From: Rhizobium hidalgonense
Lineage (GTDB): Bacteria > Pseudomonadota > Alphaproteobacteria > Rhizobiales > Rhizobiaceae
NCBI RefSeq assembly: GCF_002914525.1
Contig: NZ_LODW01000070.1
Coordinates: 62,001 to 126,000 of the forward strand
Direction: 5' to 3'
Length of the DNA stretch: 64,000 nt
Positions 9,223 to 18,098 of this stretch are shown one piece after another. How positions within the stretch are numbered: the first letter of the stretch is position 1; every line of letters starts with the position of its first letter. Below the pieces are notes generated by a model. It did not search any database. It saw only the letters and a program-made list of their open reading frames with translations, and had not been told where the DNA came from. The translations under genes and the position numbers were made by a program.

Positions 9223-9267
9223 TTGCGCCCGCCAAATTGCGTGCTACAACATTTCAGAAACGTTTAC
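9223..9267 (+). promoter_or_regulatory. Candidate promoter with LacI-type operator core
   Basis: A possible -35 TTGCGC (9223-9228) and -10 TACAAC (9245-9250) with a 16-base spacer are followed by the perfect palindrome AAACGTTT (9258-9265), the core found in many LacI-family operators. It sits 27 bases before the isomerase start, so a repressor there would block initiation. The match is to weak consensus elements, so this is tentative. Confidence 0.4.
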
Positions 9268-9293
9268 GGTCGATATTCAGGGAGGAATCTGAC

Positions 9294-10346
9294 ATGAAGA
9301 CCATCAAGGGCCCTGGCCTCTTCCTTGGCCAGTTCGCGGGCGATGCCGCTCCTTTCCATTCGTGGGACGCGATCACCAAATGGGCGGCCGATATCGGCTA
9401 CAAGGGCGTCCAGGTGCCGACCTGGGCGAGCCAGCTGATCGATCTGAAGAAGGCGGCCACCTCCAAGGATTATTGCGACGAATTCGCCGGCAAGGCCCGC
9501 GAAAACGGCATTGAGATCACCGAACTCTCCACCCATCTGCAGGGCCAACTCGTCGCCGTTCACCCGGCCTATGACGAAGCCTTCGACGGGTTCGCAGCCC
9601 CCGAGGTGCGCGGCAATCCGAAGGCGCGCCAGGAATGGGCGGTCGAGCAGGTCAAGATGGCGCTGACGGCATCGAAAAACCTCGGCCTCAAGGCGCATGC
9701 AACCTTCTCCGGCGCGCTCGCCTGGCCCTTCATTTATCCCTGGCCGCAGCGCCCCGCCGGCCTGGTCGAAACCGCTTTCGACGAGCTTGCGCGCCGCTGG
9801 ACGCCGATCCTCAATCATGCGGATGAAAACGGCATCGACGTTTGCTACGAAATCCATCCCGGTGAAGACCTACATGACGGCATCACCTTCGAGATGTTCC
9901 TGGAGCGCGTGAAGAACCATCCGCGCGCCAACATGCTCTACGATCCCTCGCACTACGTCCTGCAGTGCCTCGATTATCTCGACAATATCGACATCTACAA
10001 AGACCGCATCAAGATGTTCCACGTGAAGGATGCGGAGTTCAACCCGACCGGGCGTCAGGGCGTCTATGGCGGTTATCAAGGTTGGGTTGAGCGCGCCGGC
10101 CGCTTCCGCTCGCTCGGCGACGGCCAGGTCGATTTCGGCGCGGTGTTCTCGAAAATGACGGCCAATAATTTCGACGGCTGGGCCGTGGTCGAATGGGAAT
10201 GCGCGCTGAAACATCCGGAGGATGGCGCCCGCGAAGGGGCCGAATTCGTCGCCGCTCATATCATCCGCGTCACTGAAAAGGCCTTTGACGACTTTGCCGG
10301 CAGCGGTACCGATCAGGCAGCGAACCGGCGGATGCTGGGGCTTTAA
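9294..10346 (+). CDS. Sugar phosphate isomerase/epimerase-like TIM-barrel protein
   Basis: Member of the AP-endonuclease-2/xylose-isomerase-like TIM barrel family, 350 aa, probably cytoplasmic. Metal-binding residues of the family appear in order: Glu in CYEIHPGEDLHD, Asp/His in YDPSHYVLQ, His in KMFHVKDAE and Glu in AVVEWECAL. GGAGG at 9281-9285 sets the ATG at 9294; a longer frame upstream to 9096 crosses the promoter region and was rejected. It pairs with the Gfo/Idh/MocA oxidoreductase downstream, a frequent combination in catabolism of unusual sugars and cyclitols. The exact reaction (isomerase, epimerase or dehydratase) is not determined. Confidence 0.85.
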   Translation: MKTIKGPGLFLGQFAGDAAPFHSWDAITKWAADIGYKGVQVPTWASQLIDLKKAATSKDYCDEFAGKARENGIEITELSTHLQGQLVAVHPAYDEAFDGFAAPEVRGNPKARQEWAVEQVKMALTASKNLGLKAHATFSGALAWPFIYPWPQRPAGLVETAFDELARRWTPILNHADENGIDVCYEIHPGEDLHDGITFEMFLERVKNHPRANMLYDPSHYVLQCLDYLDNIDIYKDRIKMFHVKDAEFNPTGRQGVYGGYQGWVERAGRFRSLGDGQVDFGAVFSKMTANNFDGWAVVEWECALKHPEDGAREGAEFVAAHIIRVTEKAFDDFAGSGTDQAANRRMLGL

Positions 10347-10368
10347 ACAAAAAGCGTGCCGTGAGGCT

Positions 10369-10507
10369 GCCCCTCACCCTAACCCTCTCCCCGTTTTGAC
10401 GGGGAGAGGGAACTTGCCACACCGGGCGACGGAGTTGGCATCGACGTCGCCGCAGATCCCTTCTCCCCCGCGAGCGGGGAGAAGGTGGCGGCAGCCGGAT
10501 GAGGGGG
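10369..10507. repeat. RIME-like palindromic intergenic repeat, copy 2
   Basis: Second copy of the element seen at 2523-2648. It starts GCCCCTCACCC, ends GGATGAGGGG, and has two hairpins: CCCTCTCCCCGT/ACGGGGAGAGGG (10383-10410) and a CCTTCTCCCC/GGGGAGAAGG-type stem at 10458-10485. The spacer between the hairpins differs from copy 1. It fills the gap between two co-directional genes and ends about 35 bases before the downstream start codon. Confidence 0.85.
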
Positions 10508-10543
10508 CGCATCCGCACCAGATTAAATTTCAGGAGGACAAGA

Positions 10544-11731
10544 ATGGCAATCGAAGCATCATCGGAACAGACCCGCGAGCCACGCATTCGGCTCGGCATG
10601 GTCGGCGGCGGCGCCGGCGCGTTCATCGGCGCGGTGCATCGCATCGCGGCGCGCATCGACGATCAGTACGATCTTATCGCCGGCGCGCTGTCGTCGACGC
10701 CTGAAAAGGCGGTTCAGTCAGGCCGCGATCTCGGCCTCGATCCGTCGCGCACCTATTCCAGCTACCGCGAGATGGCGATCCGCGAGGCGAAGCTGAAGAA
10801 CGGCATCGAGGCGGTGGCGATCGTCACGCCGAACCATGTGCATTACGATGCGGCCAAGGAATTCCTGAAGCGCGGCATCCATGTCATCTGCGACAAGCCG
10901 CTGACATCGAATCTTGCCGATGCGAAGAAACTGAAGAAAATTGCCGACGAAAGCGGCGCGCTCTTCGTGCTGACACATAATTACACTGGTTATCCGATGG
11001 TGCGTCAGGCGCGCGAAATGATCGCGAACGGCGAACTCGGCGATATAAGAGTGGTCCAGGCCGAATATCCGCAGGATTGGCTGACTGAAGCAGTCGAGCA
11101 GACCGGCCAGAAGCAGGCCGCCTGGCGTACCGATCCAGCGCAATCGGGCGTCGGCGGCTCCACAGGCGATATCGGCACGCACGCGTATAATCTCGCCTCC
11201 TTCATGTCAGGCCTGGAACTCGACAGTCTCGCCGCCGATCTCGACAGCTTCGTTCCCGGCCGCCGACTGGATGACAACGCCCATGTCATGCTGCGCTTCA
11301 AGGCCAAGGGCTCGGAGAAGCCGGCTAAGGGCATGCTTTGGTGTAGCCAGGTGGCGCCCGGCCATGAGAATGGCCTGATGGTGCGCGTCTACGGCAGCAA
11401 GGGCGGGCTTGAATGGACCCAGAAGGACCCGAACTATCTTTGGTACACGCCGTTCGGCGAACCGAAGCGGCTGATCACGCGGGGTGGCGCAGGATCGGGC
11501 GCGGCTGCCGGCCGCGTTTCGCGCGTGCCGTCAGGGCATCCAGAGGGTTATCTGGAGGCGTTTGCGACGATTTATACGGAAGCCGCGCATGCAATCAACG
11601 CCCGCAAGAAGGGCAAGGCCGTCGACAAGGCGGTGGTCTACCCGACAGTCGATGACGGCGTGAAGGGCGTGGCCTTCGTCGAGGCTTGCGTCGCCTCCTC
11701 CAAGAAGAACGGCGCATGGGTCAAGGTGTGA
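10544..11731 (+). CDS. Gfo/Idh/MocA-family NAD(P)-dependent oxidoreductase
   Basis: Probable sugar or cyclitol dehydrogenase, 395 aa, cytoplasmic. The N-terminal Rossmann fold has MVGGGAGAFIGAVHR (from about residue 20), then AIVTPNHVHYD and the catalytic lysine in CDKPLTSN; the C-terminal domain has GSTGDIGTHAYN, holding the usual Asp and His of the active site. CAGGAGGACAAG precedes the ATG; an upstream in-frame ATG at 10499 lies inside the repeat and was rejected. It follows the isomerase-like gene across a RIME-like repeat and ends at a strong terminator, so the two probably act in one pathway. The substrate is unknown. Confidence 0.87.
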   Translation: MAIEASSEQTREPRIRLGMVGGGAGAFIGAVHRIAARIDDQYDLIAGALSSTPEKAVQSGRDLGLDPSRTYSSYREMAIREAKLKNGIEAVAIVTPNHVHYDAAKEFLKRGIHVICDKPLTSNLADAKKLKKIADESGALFVLTHNYTGYPMVRQAREMIANGELGDIRVVQAEYPQDWLTEAVEQTGQKQAAWRTDPAQSGVGGSTGDIGTHAYNLASFMSGLELDSLAADLDSFVPGRRLDDNAHVMLRFKAKGSEKPAKGMLWCSQVAPGHENGLMVRVYGSKGGLEWTQKDPNYLWYTPFGEPKRLITRGGAGSGAAAGRVSRVPSGHPEGYLEAFATIYTEAAHAINARKKGKAVDKAVVYPTVDDGVKGVAFVEACVASSKKNGAWVKV

Positions 11732-11757
11732 ATTGACCGATCCCCGTCGCAGAATGA

Positions 11758-11797
11758 AAAACGCCGAGGCGAACTCACGTCGCCTCGGCGTTTTGTT
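11758..11797. terminator. Bidirectional rho-independent terminator
   Basis: Perfect 14-bp stem AAAACGCCGAGGCG/CGCCTCGGCGTTTT with a 9-base loop. It has T-runs on both strands and sits between the convergent oxidoreductase and DoxX genes, so it can end transcription from both sides. Confidence 0.93.
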
Positions 11798-11805
11798 TAT
11801 GGTGA

Positions 11806-12207
11806 TCAAGCTGCCGCGGTGCGACCGCGCTTCAGCAGATTGTCGACGCTGAGCGGTCTGGCAGCTGCGGCCAGATACAGAAATATGAAGCAGAACAGGA
11901 TTGCCGCGACGCCGCCATTCTGCGCGGGGTAAATGCCCTTCGACGCGTGGCCGATGAAATAGGCAAAAGCCATCAGGCCGAAGAGCACGAAGGCGGCGAT
12001 CCGGGTCTGGAATCCGACCAGGACCAGGAAGCCGAGGATGAGTTCGATAAGCCCGGCAACCCACGAAAGCGAGCCTGCAGGTGGTACGCTGGCCGCGGCT
12101 GGAAAATGCAGGATTTTCTGGGTTCCGTAGCTGAACAGCACGAGAGACCAGACGATGCGCAGCAGGCTCAGCAGATGGGGCTGCAGCAGAGGGATCGAAG
12201 ACAGCAT
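11806..12207 (-). CDS. DoxX-family membrane protein
   Basis: Small inner-membrane protein of the DoxX/DoxD family, 133 aa with four hydrophobic segments (about residues 10-30, 45-65, 68-88 and 96-115). Motifs typical of the family include LFSYGTQKILHFP and GLIELILGFLVLVGF. The start at 12207 has AAAGGAAT upstream; a longer frame to 12267 adds a charged stretch without a ribosome site. Family members have been linked to thiosulfate-quinone oxidation or oxidative stress, but no specific role can be read here. It diverges from the beta-glucosidase gene across 263 bases. Confidence 0.85.
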   Translation of the reverse strand: MLSSIPLLQPHLLSLLRIVWSLVLFSYGTQKILHFPAAASVPPAGSLSWVAGLIELILGFLVLVGFQTRIAAFVLFGLMAFAYFIGHASKGIYPAQNGGVAAILFCFIFLYLAAAARPLSVDNLLKRGRTAAA

Positions 12208-12470
12208 CGGATTCCTTTCATGTTTGCGATGTCCGACCTGTGTCAGAGATTGCGGGTGCGACAGCAAGTCACGACTGCTGACATCCGCGTTATGAGGGAG
12301 TGAGAGCGAAAATCGCCGCTGGTCGGGTGACGGAATAGTGCATTTACTGCCGCCCGGCGCTGCATACTGTAACGTTGCAGTTTTTCTTTTCCCAAGCCTG
12401 TACTTTGTTTTCCGGCTTGGCTAAATCCGAGTTCAAACGGTCCATTCACACGCTGAGACGGGATTTACAG

Positions 12471-13844
12471 ATGATCGATGCGAAGTCTCTTGCAAGCCGC
12501 CTTCCCGGCGATTTCACCTTCGGCGTCGCCACCGCCGCCTTCCAGATCGAAGGCGCCGCCAAGGCCGACGGGCGCAAGCCGTCCATCTGGGATGCTTTCT
12601 GCAATATGCCGGGCCGCGTCTATAATCGCGACAATGGCGACGTCGCCTGCGACCACTATAACCGGCTGGAGCAGGATCTCGATCTCATCAAGGGTATGGG
12701 TGTCGAAGCCTACCGCTTCTCGATTGCCTGGCCGCGCGTTATCCCCGACGGCACGGGTGCGGTGAACGAGGCAGGCCTCGATTTCTATGACCGGCTGGTC
12801 GACGGCTGCAAGGCGCGCGGGATCAAGACCTTTGCGACGCTCTATCATTGGGACCTGCCGCTGCTGCTTGCCGGCGACGGCGGCTGGACGGCACGCTCGA
12901 CTGCCTATGCCTTTCAGCGCTACGCCAAGACGGTGATGAACCGGCTTGGCGACCGTCTCGACGCCGTCGCGACCTTCAATGAGCCCTGGTGCATCGTCTG
13001 GCTGAGCCACCTCTACGGCATCCATGCGCCGGGCGAGCGCAATATGCAGGCCGCCCTGCACGCCATGCATTATATGAACCTTGCCCACGGTCTCGGCGTC
13101 GAGGCGATCCGCTCGGAAGCCCCCGCTGTGCCCGTCGGGCTTGTGCTCAACGCCGCCTCGATCATCCCAGGCTCCGACAGCCCGGCCGATCTTGCCGCCG
13201 CCGAACGTGCGCACCAGTTTCACAACGGCGCCTTTTTCGATCCCGTCTTCAAGGGCGAATATCCGAAGGAATTCGTCGAGGCGCTCGGTGACCGCATGCC
13301 TGTGATCGAGGACGGCGACATGACGCTGATCAGCCAGAAACTCGATTGGTGGGGTCTGAATTACTACACGCCGGAGCGCGTCGCCGAGGATGCCGAACGA
13401 AAAGGCGATTTTCCCTGGACGGTGAAAGCACCGCCGGTAAGCGATGTGAAAACCGATATCGGCTGGGAAATCTACGCGCCGGGATTGAAGCTCCTGGTCG
13501 AGGGCCTCTACCGCCGTTATGAACTCCCGGAATGCTACATCACCGAGAACGGCGCCTGCGACAACACCGATGTCGTCGGCGGCGAGGCGGACGACACAAT
13601 GCGTCTCGATTATCTCGGCGACCATCTCGATGTCGTGGCCGGCCTCATCAAGGACGGTTATCCCATGCGCGGCTATTTCGCCTGGAGCCTGATGGATAAT
13701 TTCGAATGGGCGGAAGGCTACCGCATGCGCTTCGGCCTCGTTCATGTCGACTACGAAACGCAGGTCCGTACGGTGAAGAACAGCGGCAAGTGGTATCGCG
13801 AACTCGCGGCGCAATTCCCGAAGGGCAATCACAAAACGGGTTGA
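12471..13844 (+). CDS. GH1 beta-glucosidase
   Basis: Glycoside hydrolase family 1 enzyme, 457 aa, expected to hydrolyse beta-glucosides (often also beta-galactosides) in the cytoplasm; there is no signal peptide. The acid/base Glu171 lies in TFNEPWC and the nucleophile Glu359 in YITENG. The N-terminal FGVATAAFQIEGA and YRFSIAWPRV segments are family hallmarks. The ATG at 12471 gives the normal GH1 N-terminus; a TTG at 12375 would add 32 residues with no homology-like features. The ribosome site is weak. No transporter gene adjoins it, so its substrate entry route is not evident here. Confidence 0.94.
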   Translation: MIDAKSLASRLPGDFTFGVATAAFQIEGAAKADGRKPSIWDAFCNMPGRVYNRDNGDVACDHYNRLEQDLDLIKGMGVEAYRFSIAWPRVIPDGTGAVNEAGLDFYDRLVDGCKARGIKTFATLYHWDLPLLLAGDGGWTARSTAYAFQRYAKTVMNRLGDRLDAVATFNEPWCIVWLSHLYGIHAPGERNMQAALHAMHYMNLAHGLGVEAIRSEAPAVPVGLVLNAASIIPGSDSPADLAAAERAHQFHNGAFFDPVFKGEYPKEFVEALGDRMPVIEDGDMTLISQKLDWWGLNYYTPERVAEDAERKGDFPWTVKAPPVSDVKTDIGWEIYAPGLKLLVEGLYRRYELPECYITENGACDNTDVVGGEADDTMRLDYLGDHLDVVAGLIKDGYPMRGYFAWSLMDNFEWAEGYRMRFGLVHVDYETQVRTVKNSGKWYRELAAQFPKGNHKTG

Positions 13845-13938
13845 TCGTAACCCTCACGTGTGGGCACAAAGATCTGCAGCGTTTGCTTAAACGTTTTTGA
13901 ACCCTTGACTGGCAAAGTCGGCCGGTCAGGGAGCCGTA

Positions 13939-16152
13939 ATGCAGACAGCCGGAAAGTCGCAGAGCAAAGGATTGGGAGTAGGCCGTCACATTACCGTCAC
14001 GGGTGTGCTTTTCTCCTTTGCCGTCATCGTCGCAATCGTCACCGTCATGGTGCTGACGGCGCTCGAACGCGTGGCCGAAAATGCCAATCTCCTCGATGAC
14101 GAACGCTCGCGCGAAACGACGATCGGGGCGTTGAAGACTTTCGAGGACCAACTCGGCGCGACGCTCGACGATTACGCCGCCTGGGACGATGCCGCCGTCA
14201 ACGTCTATTCGCCCGACGGCATGGCTTGGACGGTGAGCAATTACGGCGAGATGTCGGTCAATAGCGCGCTTTTCGACATGGCGATCGTCATCGATGAGGC
14301 GAAGCAGCCGATCATGGCCTATCGCGACGGCAAGCCGATGGAGGAGCCGCTCGCGGATTTCTTCGCGCCGTCGCTCTGGACCCTGTTCGAGACGGCGAAG
14401 GCGGCAGGCCCGGCCGGTACTCCCCAAGCGGTCGGCTTCGTCACCACTAAACGGGGTGTTGCCGCCGTCGGCGTTGCCCTGGTGCGGAAAAAATCTGGCG
14501 CGCAGGATGCGCCCGCCGGCCACCGCCGCTATCTCGTTTTTGCCCGCCATCTCGACAATGATCGGGTGGCCGCACTCGGCCAGACCTATGTCATCGGCGG
14601 GCTGAGACTGGCCCCGGCGAGCTTCGAAGCCGATTTTTTCGTGCCGATCGTCGATCCGACGGGGGCGACGCTCAACAAACTCGTCTGGACCTCGCGTTCG
14701 CCGGGTGATGTCGGCTTCGCACAGGTGCGGCCGATGGTCCTGGAGGCGCTGGGCCTCGTCGGGCTGTTCTTCGTGGTGCTGCTGGTCATCGGCTGGCTTG
14801 CCGGGCGCCGGTTGAAGGCCGAGGAAAACAGCGCCCGCGAAGAGGCGCTGCGTGACCGGCTGAGCGGACTTTCCAATCGCGACGGTCTCGGGCTTGCCGT
14901 CGACCGTTTCGTCGCCGAGGCGCGCCAGACCAAACGTAACGTGCTGCTGCTTTATCTCGACCTCGACGGCTTCAAGGAAGTCAATGACAGTTATGGCCAC
15001 GGTACCGGCGACCAGTTGATCCGCGCGGTCGCGGCCGGCCTCGACGTGCTCATTCCGCAGGGCGCGGTTCTAGCCCGCATCGGCGGCGATGAATTTGCCA
15101 TCGCCTTTCTCTCGGACGGCGAGAATGCCGCGGCCCTGCAGCTTGCCGAGCAGATCCTCGATTTTCTGGTCGAGCCGTTGGAGATCGGTCGCCGCGTCGT
15201 CGTCGTCGGGGCGAGCATCGGCATCGCCATGTCGCCCGTCGGCACGATCGGGCGCGAGGAGCTGGTGCGCCGCTCGGACCTTGCCATGTATAAGGCGAAG
15301 GAAGCCGGCCGCGCCCGCATGACACTCTACGATCCGTCGATGGACGCCGACCGGGAGCAGCGCAATGCGCTGGAACTCGATCTCAGGATGGCCATCGAAA
15401 GCGGTGACCTGACGCTCGCCTACCAGCCGCTGATCGATGCGGCCTCGTATGCGCCGACCGGCGTCGAGGCGCTGGTGCGCTGGAACCGTCCGGGTCACGG
15501 GCCCGTTTCACCCGAGGTCTTCATCCCGATCGCCGAGACCAGCGGTCTCATCGAATCGCTCGGCCTATTCGTGCTGCGCAAGGCCTGCGAGACGGCCAAG
15601 CAATGGCCGGAACTCAACGTCTCGGTCAATGTCTCTCCCGGTCAGTTTCGAAATCCCGCCTTCGCCGATTATGTGCGCTACGTGCTCAAGCAGACGGAGA
15701 TCGAGGCCGGCCGCATCACGCTCGAGATCACCGAAGGCTACATGATCCAGAATCCGCAGCGTACCCGCCAGTCGATCGAACGGCTGAAAGCGCTGGGGGT
15801 GAAGGTGGCGCTCGACGATTTCGGCTCCGGCTTCTCCTCGATCGGTTATCTCAGGCAGTTCGGCTTCGATCGGATCAAGATCGACCGTTCGCTGGTCATG
15901 GGGGTCAACGAGGACAAGCGCCAGCGCGAGATGCTGCAGGCAACTGTGGCGCTCGCCCGCTCTCTCGACATTCCGGTGACGGCCGAGGGCATCGAGACCG
16001 AGGAACAGGCAATCGCCATGCGCCTTTTCGGCTGCGATTGCCTGCAGGGTTACCTGTTCGGAAAACCGATGACGGCGGATCGCATCACAGAGATGCTGCA
16101 CGCGCGGCATACAGCCGAACCGGCAGACCGCCGCCGTCTCGGCGCAGCCTGA
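13939..16152 (+). CDS. CHASE4-GGDEF-EAL membrane protein for cyclic-di-GMP turnover
   Basis: Inner-membrane signalling protein, 737 aa. A transmembrane helix at about 22-44 is followed by a CHASE4-like extracytoplasmic sensor (TLDDYAAWDDAAVN motif), a second helix at about 262-285, a GGDEF domain with intact GGDEF at residues 382-386, and an EAL domain with intact EAL at 510-512, EITEGY and DDFGSGFSS. Both cyclase and phosphodiesterase activities are therefore possible; which one dominates is not known. GGGAGC precedes the ATG. A palindrome AAACGTTT lies 43 bases upstream. It converges on trhO with a 51-base gap. Confidence 0.93.
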   Translation: MQTAGKSQSKGLGVGRHITVTGVLFSFAVIVAIVTVMVLTALERVAENANLLDDERSRETTIGALKTFEDQLGATLDDYAAWDDAAVNVYSPDGMAWTVSNYGEMSVNSALFDMAIVIDEAKQPIMAYRDGKPMEEPLADFFAPSLWTLFETAKAAGPAGTPQAVGFVTTKRGVAAVGVALVRKKSGAQDAPAGHRRYLVFARHLDNDRVAALGQTYVIGGLRLAPASFEADFFVPIVDPTGATLNKLVWTSRSPGDVGFAQVRPMVLEALGLVGLFFVVLLVIGWLAGRRLKAEENSAREEALRDRLSGLSNRDGLGLAVDRFVAEARQTKRNVLLLYLDLDGFKEVNDSYGHGTGDQLIRAVAAGLDVLIPQGAVLARIGGDEFAIAFLSDGENAAALQLAEQILDFLVEPLEIGRRVVVVGASIGIAMSPVGTIGREELVRRSDLAMYKAKEAGRARMTLYDPSMDADREQRNALELDLRMAIESGDLTLAYQPLIDAASYAPTGVEALVRWNRPGHGPVSPEVFIPIAETSGLIESLGLFVLRKACETAKQWPELNVSVNVSPGQFRNPAFADYVRYVLKQTEIEAGRITLEITEGYMIQNPQRTRQSIERLKALGVKVALDDFGSGFSSIGYLRQFGFDRIKIDRSLVMGVNEDKRQREMLQATVALARSLDIPVTAEGIETEEQAIAMRLFGCDCLQGYLFGKPMTADRITEMLHARHTAEPADRRRLGAA

Positions 16153-16203
16153 GGGGCGCGGGCGGATTTCGTGAAATGAGGCTGATCCGGAAAGGATCCT
16201 CAC

Positions 16204-17133
16204 TCAGCTGCCGATATGCCGCCGGCCGCGTTTCCTGGCGAGGGCGATCTGGTGCTGCCGCTGACGGTAGCGCAGCCGATCCTCTTCCGTGCGCGTGGGG
16301 TAGCAATGGCTGCAGGAAACGCCTTCCTCGTAGAGCGGCGAGGTGATTTCCTCTGCGGTGATCGGGTTGCGACAGGCATGGCACAGCCGGTGTTCGCCTT
16401 CCTTCAGCCCGTGCTCGACGGAGACGCGCTCGTCGAAAACGAAGCAGGCGCCGTCCCAGAGACTTTCCTCCTGCGGCACTTCTTCGAGATATTTCAGGAT
16501 GCCGCCCTTCAGATGATAGACTTCGTCGAAGCCCTCGGCCTTCATGAAGGCGGTGGCCTTCTCGCAGCGTATGCCACCGGTGCAGTACATGGCCACCTTC
16601 GGCTTGTTGTGCAGGCCGGGATTGCTGCGCACCCAATCGGGAAATTCGCGAAAGGTCTTGGTCTTCGGATCGAGCGCGCCGCGAAAGGTGCCGATTGCCG
16701 TCTCGTAATCGTTGCGGGTGTCGATGACGATCGTATGGGGATCGGAGATCAGCGCGTTCCAGTCCTGAGGTGCCACATAGGTGCCGACCACCTTGTTGGG
16801 GTCGATATCCTCGACACCCATGGTGACGATTTCCTTTTTCAGCTTCACCTTCATGCGCAGGAAAGGCATTTTCGAGGCGCGGCTTTCCTTATGCTCCAAG
16901 CCGGAAAATTCGGGCTGGGCGCGCAGGAAGGAGAGGACGGCTTGGATGCCGGCATCCGGTCCGGCAATCGTGCCGTTGATGCCCTCATGGGCCAGAAGCA
17001 GCGTTCCCTTGACGCCGCTCTCTTCGCAAAGCGCCTGCAGCGGAGCCTGCAGGCTGGCAAAGCGCGGCACGGAAACGAAATGGTAAAGTGCGGCCACGAG
17101 AAACGGGCTGGTGTGTGTCAGGCTGTCGGTCAT
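16204..17133 (-). CDS. trhO: tRNA uridine-34 hydroxylase, rhodanese-fold
   Basis: YceA/TrhO family enzyme, 309 aa, which forms 5-hydroxyuridine at the wobble position of tRNAs in an oxygen-dependent way. The N-terminal domain is followed by a rhodanese domain (about 120-220) with the active-site cysteine Cys184 in MYCTGGIRCEKA. Near the C-terminus, CHAC and CSHCY form a likely zinc site, then a basic tail RKRGRRH. The ATG at 17133 was taken as the start because the family begins near FLVAALYHFV; the frame stays open to 17193. It lies just downstream of the CHAD and CYTH genes, same strand, with a gap of 56 bases. Confidence 0.92.
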   Translation of the reverse strand: MTDSLTHTSPFLVAALYHFVSVPRFASLQAPLQALCEESGVKGTLLLAHEGINGTIAGPDAGIQAVLSFLRAQPEFSGLEHKESRASKMPFLRMKVKLKKEIVTMGVEDIDPNKVVGTYVAPQDWNALISDPHTIVIDTRNDYETAIGTFRGALDPKTKTFREFPDWVRSNPGLHNKPKVAMYCTGGIRCEKATAFMKAEGFDEVYHLKGGILKYLEEVPQEESLWDGACFVFDERVSVEHGLKEGEHRLCHACRNPITAEEITSPLYEEGVSCSHCYPTRTEEDRLRYRQRQHQIALARKRGRRHIGS

Positions 17134-17189
17134 GGGGCGGAAATACAGAAAATCGGCGGATCGCGCAATTGCCTTCGCCGGGGCGGGTT

Positions 17190-18098
17190 TCAACTCCCGG
17201 CCGTCAGCCAGAGAAGCTCGATGCGCTGCGCTTCCTCGTCGGGATCATCGGCAAAGACGGCTTCGGCTTTGACAAGCGCTTGCCGCCGGTCTTCCTGCTG
17301 GCGGAAGATGATGGCGTCGAGAAGATGTGCCAGGTCGTCATTGCGGGTGAAGAGCTGCGGCTCGGCCTCGACCAATTCGGAGAGCACGGCAAGATCGTGG
17401 ATGTGGCCGAGATCCTCGACGAGTTCCTTGGCCGCATTGCGCTTCGCCTTCATCGCGCCCGGCCAGAGATCGCGCAAAAGGCCGTGATAAAGTCTGTAGT
17501 CGTAGGTGCGTTTGCGCAGATTATGGAATTCGTCGGCCGATGCCTCGCCGTGGCAGGCCGCAAGCGCTGTCTTCGCCTTTCGCGCGGTGCGGCGCCAGCT
17601 CTTCGCCAGCTTGCGGGCGTTCTTGCGGTGGCCGCCATCGAATGAGACCGCATCCAGGGCGACGATCGCCTCCTTCAGAACGTCCGAGGTTTCCGCCAGC
17701 CGCCGTTCCAGACCGCTTTCGGCTTCCGCCATCCAGTTACGGCGTCCTTCGAGAATAGTGACGATACGGCCGAGCGCCTCGCTCTCCTCCGGCTCGCGGG
17801 CCGATTGCTGCAGATATTGCGCTGTGCCGACCAGGGCGTTGGCATCGCGGATCGCCGAAAGCGAGTGGGCGAGATCGCGCAGCCTGGCATTTTCGCGATA
17901 CTGGAAATCCGGCACCTCGCGAGCCACGAGCCGGTAGAGCGAGCGCAATCGTTTCAGATTCTTGCGGAAGGAATGGATTGCCTCATGCGCGCCGTCCGGC
18001 TGTTCTTCGATAAGGGCGATGGCGTCGTCCAGTTGCTCTTTCGCGGCGCTGCGGAACTCCGTGGTGAAATCGGCCTTAGGCCGAATGCGATAGGCCAT
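17190..18098 (-). CDS. CHAD-domain protein
   Basis: Helical CHAD protein, 302 aa, rich in conserved His, Arg and Lys (HSFRKNLKRLRSLYRL near residue 45, EFHNLRKRTYDYR near 200). CHAD domains bind inorganic polyphosphate through such basic surfaces. The start at 18098 overlaps the CYTH gene by 23 bases; an earlier ATG at 18113 is possible. In many bacteria CYTH and CHAD are fused in one protein; here they are separate overlapping genes, so they probably work together. Localisation is cytoplasmic, with no signal peptide. Confidence 0.9.
   Translation of the reverse strand: MAYRIRPKADFTTEFRSAAKEQLDDAIALIEEQPDGAHEAIHSFRKNLKRLRSLYRLVAREVPDFQYRENARLRDLAHSLSAIRDANALVGTAQYLQQSAREPEESEALGRIVTILEGRRNWMAEAESGLERRLAETSDVLKEAIVALDAVSFDGGHRKNARKLAKSWRRTARKAKTALAACHGEASADEFHNLRKRTYDYRLYHGLLRDLWPGAMKAKRNAAKELVEDLGHIHDLAVLSELVEAEPQLFTRNDDLAHLLDAIIFRQQEDRRQALVKAEAVFADDPDEEAQRIELLWLTAGS

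Noticed and set aside
9096..9293. 66-residue N-terminal extension of the isomerase-like protein
   Set aside because: Spans the promoter and terminator-proximal region; a good ribosome site is right before 9294.
12465..13832. 455-codon frame antisense to the beta-glucosidase
   Set aside because: Exactly mirrors a well-supported GH1 gene; product has no family features.
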